The translations under genes and the position numbers were made by a program. From Gemmatimonadota bacterium (lineage in GTDB: Bacteria; Gemmatimonadota; Gemmatimonadetes; Longimicrobiales; Gaopeijiaceae), in the NCBI GenBank assembly GCA_022571515.1, contig JACZXQ010000015.1, positions 1 through 64,000 on the forward strand: 64,000 nt of DNA, read 5' to 3'. Each line of letters opens with the position of its first letter. Position 1 is the stretch's first letter. Below the pieces are notes generated by a model that worked only from the letters and a program-made list of their open reading frames with translations, had not been told where the DNA came from and searched no databases. Below are positions 52,462 through 60,465 of the stretch, piece by piece.

Positions 52462-53388
52462 CTAGGAACTCGCCGTCATCGGGCTCTCGCTCGGGCGGAG
52501 GGGGAGCACGGCGACCGCCTCCGCCTCGGGGACGGGATCGGTGCGACCGGGCCCTTCGCTGACCGCCACCTCAGTGAGGCTCCTTGGGGGGGGCGTCAAT
52601 CTATGCTGGAGTCTGCTTGAGAAGCCAGCCGATGCGCATTCACGAATCAGCCAGGCCTCGACGATCCACTCCCATCCCAGGGCTCGCCTGACCGCCGATG
52701 GGCGGAGACCGGTCAGCCTCCGCATTTGATTGCTGAATGAGAATCCGTCGGAGTAGCCGAGGTCGTAGGCGATCGTCATGAGACTCTCGTCTCCCGCTTG
52801 GAGCCGCAGGGATGCCCGGAGGAGGCGGGCGAAGTGTAGCCAGTGAGAGGGCACGGGGATGCCTCGGGTCATGAAGCGCCTTCCCAGTGCTCTTCGGGAC
52901 AAGTACATCGCACGCGACAGACCGCTGACGGTTCGGATGTGGCTGGACAGCTCGATTGTACGCCTCACCAACTGCCTCGTCTCGCCGTCGATTCGAAGCC
53001 CACGCCAGAGGAGGTAGTCCATGAACTCGATGCCGAGATCCGCCGGCGTTCTGCGGAGAACGGACAGCAACTCGTCCAGGTTGAGTTCCGGATGGTGCGG
53101 GAGAATGCTCTGGGGCCGGCAGGTCTCGACAGCTCTCAACAGAAAGTCGGCGTCGTGTAGATCCACGGCAGGAGGGAGGATCAGGATCAACGACGTGCCG
53201 GGTGCCCTCTGCCGCGCGAATTCGTGAGCGGCCTTCCAGTCTCCGACGCCCAGACGCCAGACGAGGGCCTCGCCCTCTGATCTCGCCGCCGTCGGCTCGC
53301 CCGGTGCGTCGGGTACCACTGGGAGGATTTGTTCGTAAGGTGGCCTCAACCGGGCCAGGGGGGTGTGGAGTTCTCGTGATACGGCCAT
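52462..53388 (-). CDS. AraC-type helix-turn-helix regulator
   Basis: 308 aa. The C-terminal third shows an AraC double HTH: VSGLSRAMYLSRRALGRRFM, then MTIAYDLGYSDGFSFSNQMR and LTGLRPSAVRRALGW. The HTH is followed by an unusual tail of about 60 residues (LIRECASAGFSSRLQHRLTP). The N-terminal region (residues 1-150) has no recognised ligand domain. First gene of a pair with the BTAD regulator. Three ATCATCG repeats sit 46-73 bp upstream of its start. Confidence 0.78.
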   Translation of the reverse strand: MAVSRELHTPLARLRPPYEQILPVVPDAPGEPTAARSEGEALVWRLGVGDWKAAHEFARQRAPGTSLILILPPAVDLHDADFLLRAVETCRPQSILPHHPELNLDELLSVLRRTPADLGIEFMDYLLWRGLRIDGETRQLVRRTIELSSHIRTVSGLSRAMYLSRRALGRRFMTRGIPVPSHWLHFARLLRASLRLQAGDESLMTIAYDLGYSDGFSFSNQMRRLTGLRPSAVRRALGWEWIVEAWLIRECASAGFSSRLQHRLTPPPRSLTEVAVSEGPGRTDPVPEAEAVAVLPLRPSESPMTASS

Positions 53389-53618
53389 GTGTCCCTCCTA
53401 AGCCATGCTCGATGGTTCACGAGACTCACCCTAATCATCGCATATCATCGTTCTATCATCGGGAAGGCTCAGTGCGCCTTGATGGAGTGTGTCGGGGGGG
53501 TTCAGCTACACGTCGAACGGCCCGGTCGGATGCCTCGGGTGCTCCCTGGTCAACTCCTGCTAGCGTGCCTGTAAGCGTGTAGCTCACCGGGTCGCGCACG
53601 CCCGCAACCAAGAAATGC
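53389..53618. promoter_or_regulatory. Upstream region of the regulator pair with phased heptamer repeats
   Basis: ATCATCG occurs three times as direct repeats at 53434-53440, 53444-53450 and 53455-53461, i.e. spaced by 10 and 11 bp, one helical turn. Heptamer direct repeats with about 11-bp period are the known target style of SARP-type winged helices. They lie upstream of the AraC-type gene on the minus strand. The remaining sequence to 53618 (end of the broken surface-protein gene) has no gene. Confidence 0.55.
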
Positions 53619-56526
53619 CTAATAGCCCGACGCCAGAGTGCCGGTCACGTTGTAGACGGCCGGGTTCCGGACCCCGCTCATGTTGGCCGGCAGGATCGAA
53701 TTTTCGGCGTCCGCTATGAGCGTCCCCGTGATGCCCGTCGCCATGCCGTTCGCGTCGAACTGGAGTATCCCGGTGAACGTGACGAGCACGCCCGGGAACC
53801 CTGCGACGCTCCCGCGACCCTGCGCGGTGAACGACCCGTCCGAGGCGACCGTGCCGGTAAGCTCGACCCACGGCGAGGGACCGGTGATCGTGATCGCCCC
53901 GTTCTCACCAAACGTCACGGTGAGCGCGCCCACGGTCGTCATCGTGATGAACGGCTCGTGACCATTCGGGTCGGACGAGACGGTGATGCCAGTGTCGTAT
54001 TGGAAGGCACAGGGGGGCACCCGCCGCCCCGGCCTGCTTCCAGGGCTGTGTGAGATCCAGCGTTCCGGAAACCACGACCAGATCGTCGTCGCCGGCGGAT
54101 CCGCCGGCCCCCGGACTGGCCCCATCCCCACCACTCCCGCCGCTCAGACCAGCTCCTAAGTGGGCGTCTCCATCGGATCCTTCGCGAGTTGTACCACGCA
54201 GGTCCCCGCGACCTGGCGTTCCGACCGCGGTGCCGCCGGCCCCTCCCGGACCCCCTGGCTCAGGAACGGGCAACGCGCACATCGAAGCGCCTATGCCTCC
54301 GTTGCCCAGGAACATGTAGATGTCACCTCCCGTACCCGCTTCGCCGACGAAGAGGCCACCACGGTTGTCGAAAATTTAGCTGTCTCCTCCATCGCCGCCG
54401 GTGGCGATCCCCGCTCCGCCGTGCGCGCCAGGTTTGAACTCGGCGCTTCCATCGCCGCCGTTCCCCACTTTGACATGTGCGAGGCCCCCCTGTCCCCCCT
54501 TGGACCGGATATTCGACCCTAACCTCGCCATGTTGAGGTTGATGTTCTCCGGGTTGGGGATCGAGCTCGCTTGAACGATGTCGCCGATCAGACTCACTGA
54601 GGTCGTTCCGCCTACGTTGCCACCCCTACCTCCCACCGCGGTTGCGTTCCCCCCGACTTCCGCAGGTGCGCTCGATGTGGCGTGGGCTCCATGGAAGGGG
54701 TCCTCGACCAACGCATCCCCGCCGGGCCCGCCACGGCCATTGATGGCGTAGTTGAACTCGAGTCCATTGCCGAACGTTGTGACGGTCCCTCCGACGACGA
54801 GCCGTGGCGTGCCGGAGTGCCCGCCGTCTCCGCCCCGAGCCATCGCATTGCGCCCGCGGGCGTAGGCGTGCCCGCCGGCCCCGCCCGCAGCGACGAAGAA
54901 CTTGAGGGAGTTGGTTTGTATGTCTACCGGATCGTGATCGCGAAGAACGAGATTGCCGGTCACCTCGACTCGAACCTTTCCTCCATCTCCCCCGTTTCCT
55001 CCGACCGCCTCCACGCCATCCGCGTCGGACCACCCGTTCCCACCGTCGCCACCACTCTGGCCATCGACCGTGCTGTTGGTGAACTCGGCGTCGCCCGAGC
55101 ACCTGATGGTCACACCCGCCCCGTCTTCACCGTTCCCCCCGGTCGGCGATCCGTTGGCGCCGTTGGCGGCGCTACCGAAGACGTAGAACTCAGTGTGCAG
55201 GAAGAAACAGGGGTCCACATGAGGATATGTCTTGAGCACTGCGCCGCTCGGCGCAGCGCCGTGCTCGGTGTTGCTGACGAGCATCTCACCCGCCGAAGCG
55301 ATCGTCGCGTTTTCCGTGGTTAACGGACCGTCCGTGGTGAGACTCAACCCGGGAAGCGTGGTGGCTCCACCCGCGCATAGGTTTTCGATGGTGCCCGAGA
55401 TCGTGAGGCTCGTCGCCGCGTTCACGTCGATTCTCACGCAGTCGCCCGTGAGCGTGCCGTCGATCGTCACCGGGCCTGTGGCGTTGAGCACCAGATCACT
55501 CGTCACCGTGATCGTCACACCCGCTGGGATCGTCACCTGAGCCACGGTCATGGTACCGCCGATGTCCTGATCGGTCGTAGGTTCGAACGGTAGAGGCACC
55601 AGGATCACGGTCGTCGTGGTCGAGCCCGTCACATTGCCGCTCGTCGCGGTGATCGTTGCCGTACCTTCGGCCACGCCCGTCACCAGGCCCGTAGCGCTCA
55701 CCGACGCGATCGTTGCGTCCGACGACGACCAGCCCACCTCCGCCCCAGCCATCGCATTGCCGTTCGCGTCGCTCACTACTGCCGTCATCTGTTGATCCGC
55801 GCCGATCGAGACGGTCGGGTCCGCGGGCGTCACGATCACCGTGGCCGCTACCTGCTGAACCACCACTGCACCCGTGCCCGACAGTGCGGCGCTCGTCGCT
55901 GTGACCGTCGCGTTACCGTTGGCCACGGCAGTTGACCAGGCCCGTAGCCTCCACAGTGACCACGGCGGCGTCCGACGTTCCCCACGTGAACGTACCTCCG
56001 GCCACCGTGTTGCCGTTCGCGTCGACCAACGTTGCGCTGAGCTGGGAAGTAGCACCCAGGGCGTTCAGGTTCACCGTGCCCGGCGTGACCGCCACACCCG
56101 AAGGATCTCCCGCTACCGCCGTGGCCGTGAACACCAGTGGCGCCCGAGGCTCGGGATCGTTGCCGTCACGGTCTGCTGGCCTGCCGTGGGGCCCAGTGTC
56201 CATGCAGTCGATGCGGTTCCGTCCGCTCCCGTCGTCGACGACGGCGGGTTCACCGTGCCGCCGCCGGTGGTCACCGCCCAGGTGATCTGGACGTTGGCCA
56301 ACAGGCTGCCGTTCTGGTCCGTTACAATCACGGCGATGCTGAGTGGCAGCGCCGTGCCCGCCACGGCCGTTTGGGTGTCGCCCGAAGCTGAGGCGCCCGT
56401 GGGCACCAGAGCGGGAGGTGGTGGAGTACCAGAGTCGCCACCGTCACCGCGGGAGCTTAGAAGAACGGCGAACAGGAACAGGACTACGGCTCGCACGGAG
56501 GAACGCTCGCCGATGGCTCGATTCAT
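53619..56526 (-). pseudogene. Broken gene for a large Ig-like, glycine-rich surface lipoprotein or autotransported protein
   Basis: Start at 56526 (MNRAIGERSSVRAVVLFLFA, a signal peptide), then Big_1-type Ig domains (TDQNGSLLANVQITWAVTT), Big_2-like domains (MTAVVSDANGNAMAGAEVGW), a right-handed-helix-like part (TLTGDCVRIDVNAATSLTIS), and a glycine-rich region (GGNGGDGGKVRVEVTG). The frame is broken at about 56150, at 55932 (one extra base in GTCAACTGCC), by TAA at 54376-54378 inside the same frame, and again in a C-run near 54015; coding resumes to NVTGTLASGY and a stop at 53619. About 960 codons in all. The lesions could be true decay or sequencing errors in homopolymers. Confidence 0.65.
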
Positions 56527-56645
56527 TGATCTGAAAGCTGTGAGTGGGGGTGTCGCATTGGAGCGACGCCCAGCCCCACACCTACAGTTTGGGAACGCCG
56601 AGCCTTCGACCGCAAGCATCATGTTCGTGCACGTACCTAGGCCGA

Positions 56646-57284
56646 TCAGCCGTGCTTCACGGGTGTCTGCGAGGCCGATCCGATTCGCAGGAGTTGGTCG
56701 AGGGTGTGGGCGACCAGCATTACATAGTTCTCGAGCCTCACGGGGTCCGTCACCACACCGGTGGTCTGTACGATCACGTCGCGGGCACCCTCGCTGAGCT
56801 TGCGTCGCCGAGACCATGAAGGCCTCCGGATCTCGAGGCGCAACGAAGGCTGCACCATTATCAGGCCCCGAACCTCAGAGCTGTTGAGAAGCGACCGAGC
56901 CCGGCCCTCGTTGTTCGTGCGGGTGACGTATTTTTCGTCGAACATCCGACTGCCCACCTTTATGGTTCGCGCTCGCAGCACGATGTCGAATCTCGAGAGC
57001 CAATTGCGGCGGGCCACGGTGAGCTTGAAGTCATCGGAACCGGTGAACGGAGCGCGAATGCGGGTGTAGGTGACCGCCGTCTGCCCGGTGTTGACCGTAT
57101 AGGTGTCGAGCACGATGGTCCAGCGGAGATGCTGGAAGACGGCTTTGTCTTTCACCGGCCAGGCCCCTTCCACGCATTGGCCGTCCAGGGCGGCAGCGAC
57201 GGCGTGCCATGCCTCCCGTCGCGTCAGTTCTGGGCCGGCGTCATCCGGGCGGCCCTGCCGGGATTTTTTCTTGAAGAGCGCCAT
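56646..57284 (-). CDS. Hypothetical protein, Gemmatimonadota-type cytosolic family
   Basis: 212 aa, no signal peptide. Basic start MALFKKKSRQGRP, followed by alpha/beta segments (WTIVLDTYTVNTGQTAVTYT, RIRAPFTGSDDFKLTVARR, SRMFDEKYVTRTNNEGRARS, LLNSSEVRGLIMVQPSLRLE). The pattern of FDEKYV..TNNEG.AR.LL..S.VR.LI is one I recall from uncharacterised families of DUF3137-like character, but I cannot assign a function. Divergent from the TetR gene; an ATCTCG-N7-CGAGAT palindrome lies 20 bp upstream of its start. Confidence 0.6.
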   Translation of the reverse strand: MALFKKKSRQGRPDDAGPELTRREAWHAVAAALDGQCVEGAWPVKDKAVFQHLRWTIVLDTYTVNTGQTAVTYTRIRAPFTGSDDFKLTVARRNWLSRFDIVLRARTIKVGSRMFDEKYVTRTNNEGRARSLLNSSEVRGLIMVQPSLRLEIRRPSWSRRRKLSEGARDVIVQTTGVVTDPVRLENYVMLVAHTLDQLLRIGSASQTPVKHG

Positions 57285-57434
57285 CCACTACCCCTTTCCA
57301 GTCATCTCGAGTACTACGAGATCACCATTCAACCTCTTCCACGCCGCAAAGCGGTTCCGGCAAAACCCTTGACGGCATTGAAGTTTCGTGCAAAATAGAA
57401 CCTACGCTCTAGTTCTCCAGATGATCGATGAACG
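57285..57434. promoter_or_regulatory. Divergent promoter region with two inverted repeats
   Basis: 57304-57322: ATCTCG-AGTACTA-CGAGAT, perfect 6-bp arms. 57397-57416: AGAAC-N10-GTTCT, perfect 5-bp arms, placed between a TTGACG hexamer (57369-57374) plus AT-rich -10 (near 57392-57398) and the TetR start. Both have the size of TetR operators. Likely autoregulation of the TetR gene and control of the divergent hypothetical gene. Confidence 0.45.
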
Positions 57435-58151
57435 GTGTCTGAACCCTCCCCGAGCGAGTTTGTCCAACCGCCCAAGCAGGCTCGGAGCCGACGTACGCTC
57501 GAACGCATCGCGCGAGCTGCCCTTGAGCTTATGGCGGAGCAGGGCGTTGAAGCCACCACCGTGGCGCAGATTGTTGGACGTGCCGGTTCGTCCATAGGGT
57601 CCTTCTATGCCCGCTTCTCGGGTAAGGATGAGTTGATCCACTACCTCGAGGAACGGGTCTGGTCTGACGTGCGCGCAAGGTGGGACGATGCGCTGGCCTC
57701 CGACGCATGGAAGGATTTGTCGCTGCCGGACGTGGTGGCGGGTGTAGTCCGGCTCATCATCCAGGTGGAGCAGATGGCGGGAAAGGCAAGGCACGCCTTG
57801 GCTTTCTCCCCGAAGAACGCCTATGGCAAACCTCCTCCTCACCGTCTCTTCGCGGCCCACCTCGAGGCGGGAGTCGGCGCGCTCCTGCTCAACATGAGAG
57901 ATCAGATCGGACATCCCCGCCCCGATGATGCGGTCGCGATCGGATATCGAACGATAGCGGCGGCCGCTCGCGAGTTCGCCGTCTCGGACGGGCATCCGTC
58001 CTCCGATGATTCCGCCATGCCGCCGAACGGCGTGGACCGGGAGACCCTCCAGGCCGAGCTCTCGTTGATGTTCCTCTCCTATCTAGGGACAGCCCCAACC
58101 TTTGGGGCCGATTCTCCGGAGGACGTGGACTTCTTCGAGATCTGGAGCTAG
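57435..58151 (+). CDS. TetR-family transcriptional regulator 1
   Basis: 238 aa from a GTG. N-terminal TetR HTH: ARSRRTLERIARAALELMAE, then GVEATTVAQIVGRAGSSIGSF and YARFSGKDELIHYLEERVW. The C-terminal ligand domain is helical (VVAGVVRLIIQVEQMAGKAR, ALLLNMRDQIGHPRPDD). Ligand unknown. It shares blocks with the next TetR (DQIGHP, SLMFLSYL/RVFLSYLE), so the two are paralogues. Confidence 0.88.
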   Translation: MSEPSPSEFVQPPKQARSRRTLERIARAALELMAEQGVEATTVAQIVGRAGSSIGSFYARFSGKDELIHYLEERVWSDVRARWDDALASDAWKDLSLPDVVAGVVRLIIQVEQMAGKARHALAFSPKNAYGKPPPHRLFAAHLEAGVGALLLNMRDQIGHPRPDDAVAIGYRTIAAAAREFAVSDGHPSSDDSAMPPNGVDRETLQAELSLMFLSYLGTAPTFGADSPEDVDFFEIWS

Positions 58152-58229
58152 CCCCGATGGTGACGATCCCCTTTTAGTTGCGCCATTCTAGTGGATCCTC
58201 TAAATTGAATCTGAATTCACCTTCCGATA
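58152..58229. other. Short intergenic region between the TetR paralogues
   Basis: 78 bp. TGAAT-CTGA-ATTCA at 58206-58219 is a small inverted repeat just before the start of the second TetR gene and could be an operator. No clear promoter hexamers. Confidence 0.3.
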
Positions 58230-58901
58230 TTGGATCTGGAGGCCCGCGCGCCGGTGGAAGACTTTCCTGGCGTACACCCACCCAAGCAGAAGCGTAGCCG
58301 GCAGACGTTCGAAAAGCTCGTCTCGGCTGCCCAGGACCTCATTCTCGAGCGGGGTGTCGAAGCCACCACCGTTCACGACATCATCGACCGTGCTGAGGTC
58401 GGGGTTGGAGCGTTTTACGCCCGCTTCGAGGGGCGCGAGGCCCTCATGGGTTACATGCGGGAGCGCCTCTGGTCCGAGGCCACTCGAGGCTGGGACGAGT
58501 TTCTGGATCCTGCCAAGTGGAAGAATGCGCCGGCCAGTGGCGTGGTCACGGGCTTTGTCAGGATCCTCGTCGTATGGAATGACCAGCACGGTCCCATGCA
58601 GCGCGCCTATCTCGTCGACGCGCTGAGGCACCGAGACCGCGACGTGCTCGCGCGCATCTCAGAGCTGGACAATGGGATCGCCGACCGCGTCACCGCGCTG
58701 CTCTTCGAGCGCACCGATCAGATCGGGCATCCCAAGCCGGTGACCGCAACCCGGCTGGCCACCCTTCAGCTTCTGGCCACACTCCGAAGTCGCAACCTCT
58801 TCGCGACGGAGGAGTTCGAGGAGGGCATCACCAGCGATGCGCTGATCGCGGAGCTCACGCGGGTGTTCCTGTCCTATCTCGAGATCCGGTGTGACTCATA
58901 G
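58230..58901 (+). CDS. TetR-family transcriptional regulator 2
   Basis: 223 aa; the apparent start is TTG (58230) and no Shine-Dalgarno is obvious, so the start is uncertain. HTH: KRSRQTFEKLVSAAQDLILE, GVEATTVHDIIDRAEVGVGAF and YARFEGREALMGYMRERLW. Ligand domain: GFVRILVVWNDQHGPMQRAY, ERTDQIGHPKPVTATRL, RVFLSYLEIR. Same length class and blocks as TetR 1, indicating tandem duplication. Targets unknown. Confidence 0.85.
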   Translation: MDLEARAPVEDFPGVHPPKQKRSRQTFEKLVSAAQDLILERGVEATTVHDIIDRAEVGVGAFYARFEGREALMGYMRERLWSEATRGWDEFLDPAKWKNAPASGVVTGFVRILVVWNDQHGPMQRAYLVDALRHRDRDVLARISELDNGIADRVTALLFERTDQIGHPKPVTATRLATLQLLATLRSRNLFATEEFEEGITSDALIAELTRVFLSYLEIRCDS

Positions 58902-58965
58902 AGGGTCTGATGGAGGGTGGGCTCCCTGGCACGTTGGGAGCCTCCCCGCCGTCAGCTCAGCACCG

Positions 58966-59778
58966 TCACCCCATGGGTTTGATGCCGCTCAGGATCGCAC
59001 CCCGCACGGATTCGGCGAATCTGATGACCTCATCAGCAAGCTCAGGCTTCGCCTCCAGGAGCTGGCGAGCCACCGGCGTGGACGAGAGCGCCTCGGGCGG
59101 GTAGGCACGCTCCCCTGTGATGGCGACATCCTCGAAGCCGGCCGCCCGGAGCTCAGCGACGTACTCATCGCGAGGCACCGGCAGGCACGCCGTCACCAGT
59201 TCGGCTTCCTCGCGCAGGTGGTCAGGGACGGCAGCCTCGGATATGAGGTCGGAGATGACGAGGCGCCCGCCCGGCTTCAAGACGCGGTACGCCTCTCCGA
59301 GGGCCAGGGAACGCTCGGGGGAAAGGTTCAACACGCAGTTCGAGATCACAACATCGACCGATTCGTCCGCGACGGGTAGTGCTTCGACCTCCCCCAACCG
59401 GAATTCCACGTTGTCCGCTCCGCGCTCCGATGCCGTCTTGCGCGCCCGTTCGAGCATCTCCGGTGTCATGTCTACCCCGATCACGCGACCCGTCGGGCCG
59501 ACCTTCGAGGCCGCGATGAAGCAGTCCAGGCCGGCGCCAGAGCCTAGGTCGAGCACCGTCTGGCCGGGTTGCAAGTCGGCGGCCGCGACCGGATTGCCGG
59601 AACCGAGTCCGAGGTTTGCTTCGGCCGGAGCCCCGGCGAGGTCCTCGGCGGTGTAGCCGATCGCCTCCGAGAGCGCCGCTTCGGATGTGCCGCAGCACGA
59701 AGGACCGCAGCCCGTGCCTTCTGCCGCGATTGAGCCGTAGAGCTGTCGCACCGCAGACCGGATCGTTTGAAATTTCAC
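58966..59778 (-). CDS. arsM: Arsenite S-adenosylmethionine methyltransferase
   Basis: 270 aa from a GTG with GGAG 8 nt upstream. SAM-binding motif VLDLGSGAGLDCFIAA with the ArsM-specific cysteine C86, then GVDMTPEMLERARK, and NCVLNLSPE with C148; a third conserved-position cysteine is C198 in ACLPVP. NLGLGSGNPVAAA before the SAM motif is another ArsM hallmark. Methylates As(III) to mono-, di- and trimethyl forms using SAM and thiols. The N-terminal CGPSCC (C24, C28, C29) may bind arsenic. It lies 43 nt after the MarR gene. Confidence 0.9.
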   Translation of the reverse strand: MKFQTIRSAVRQLYGSIAAEGTGCGPSCCGTSEAALSEAIGYTAEDLAGAPAEANLGLGSGNPVAAADLQPGQTVLDLGSGAGLDCFIAASKVGPTGRVIGVDMTPEMLERARKTASERGADNVEFRLGEVEALPVADESVDVVISNCVLNLSPERSLALGEAYRVLKPGGRLVISDLISEAAVPDHLREEAELVTACLPVPRDEYVAELRAAGFEDVAITGERAYPPEALSSTPVARQLLEAKPELADEVIRFAESVRGAILSGIKPMG

Positions 59779-59790
59779 GCTTCACTCCAT

Positions 59791-59807
59791 GGTTGCTATA
59801 TACAACT
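59791..59807. promoter_or_regulatory. Probable MarR half-conserved operator upstream of arsM
   Basis: GGTTGC-TATAT-ACAACT: same 6-5-6 architecture as the operator upstream of the MarR gene, sharing one perfect half-site (ACAACT) and a 4/6 second half. It sits 13 bp upstream of the arsM start, in the 43-bp gap after the MarR stop. Confidence 0.5.
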
Positions 59808-59821
59808 ATTGAACGCAAGAA

Positions 59822-60316
59822 CTATCTGACCACGCAGCAACTGCCTCCGCGGGCCTCGACACCTGCGGCGTAGGAGGACGCCAGGCCACGCACGACACCT
59901 GTGACCGCCTTGCGTGATTGGCCGTCGAGGTGCTCCAGCAGCCTGACCGACTCGCTCAAGAGATCCTCCATGATGGCCTGGTTGATCGCCTCCCCTCTGG
60001 GAGACGGACGAATCCGCAGAATCCGGCGATCCTCGGGATCGGGCTCCTTGAGCACGAAGCCAAGTTCCTCGAGTGAGTTTACAAGACGGCTCGCAGAACT
60101 CTTTTCGAGGTAAAGGCGCGCAGCGAGTTCGTTGACGCTCAGGCACGCGCCGTCACAGATGGCCTTCAAGCCGTAACATTGGCTCGGCGACATACCGTAG
60201 CAACACGCTCGGTCCCGGTCGCGGAATTGAATCACCCGCACCATCTCCAATAGGGCGTCAGTGAATTCGGTGGCCTCGAGGCGAAGCGTCGGATCGACGG
60301 AAACAGCTGTGGACAT
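59822..60316 (-). CDS. Cysteine-rich MarR-family regulator
   Basis: 164 aa. Winged helix: LSVNELAARLYLEKSSASRL, VNSLEELGFVLKEPDPEDRR and RILRIRPSPRG. It carries C38, C39, C47, C54 and C58 (DRACCYGMSPSQCYG, AICDGACLS) around the dimer/N-helix region, and a C-terminal GGSCCVVR with C160/C161. Such a cluster is suitable for binding As(III) or another soft metal. Directly upstream of arsM on the same strand, so it is probably the arsenic sensor controlling its own promoter and arsM; this is inference. Confidence 0.88.
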   Translation of the reverse strand: MSTAVSVDPTLRLEATEFTDALLEMVRVIQFRDRDRACCYGMSPSQCYGLKAICDGACLSVNELAARLYLEKSSASRLVNSLEELGFVLKEPDPEDRRILRIRPSPRGEAINQAIMEDLLSESVRLLEHLDGQSRKAVTGVVRGLASSYAAGVEARGGSCCVVR

Positions 60317-60336
60317 ACGCGAGTCATTCTCCTGTC

Positions 60337-60380
60337 AGTTGTAACCCACAACTAATAATGAAGACGGGATACCCGGTCAA
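60337..60380 (-). promoter_or_regulatory. Promoter and operator of the MarR-arsM unit
   Basis: Minus-strand -35 TTGACC (60375-60380), 17-nt spacer, -10 TATTAG (60352-60357). The operator AGTTGT-AACCC-ACAACT (60337-60353) is a perfect inverted repeat that overlaps the -10 end and the start region, a position where a bound MarR dimer would block polymerase. Confidence 0.6.
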
Positions 60381-60465
60381 GTGTTTGGGTCGGGTGGTCA
60401 GCCTGCGGTGGCCCGGCCTCGTTGGGGACCGGCGACGCGCGGCCGCCGGTCCCTACCACGAGGTC
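60381..60465. other. Short intergenic remainder
   Basis: 85 bases between the MarR promoter and the stop of the large protease gene. I see no gene and no clear terminator. Confidence 0.4.

Noticed and set aside
54376-55550. Glycine-rich repeats as a possible PE-PGRS-like or ice-binding system
   Set aside because: The repeats are low-complexity GG-rich loops of a surface protein that is broken in frame; nothing specific supports such a function.
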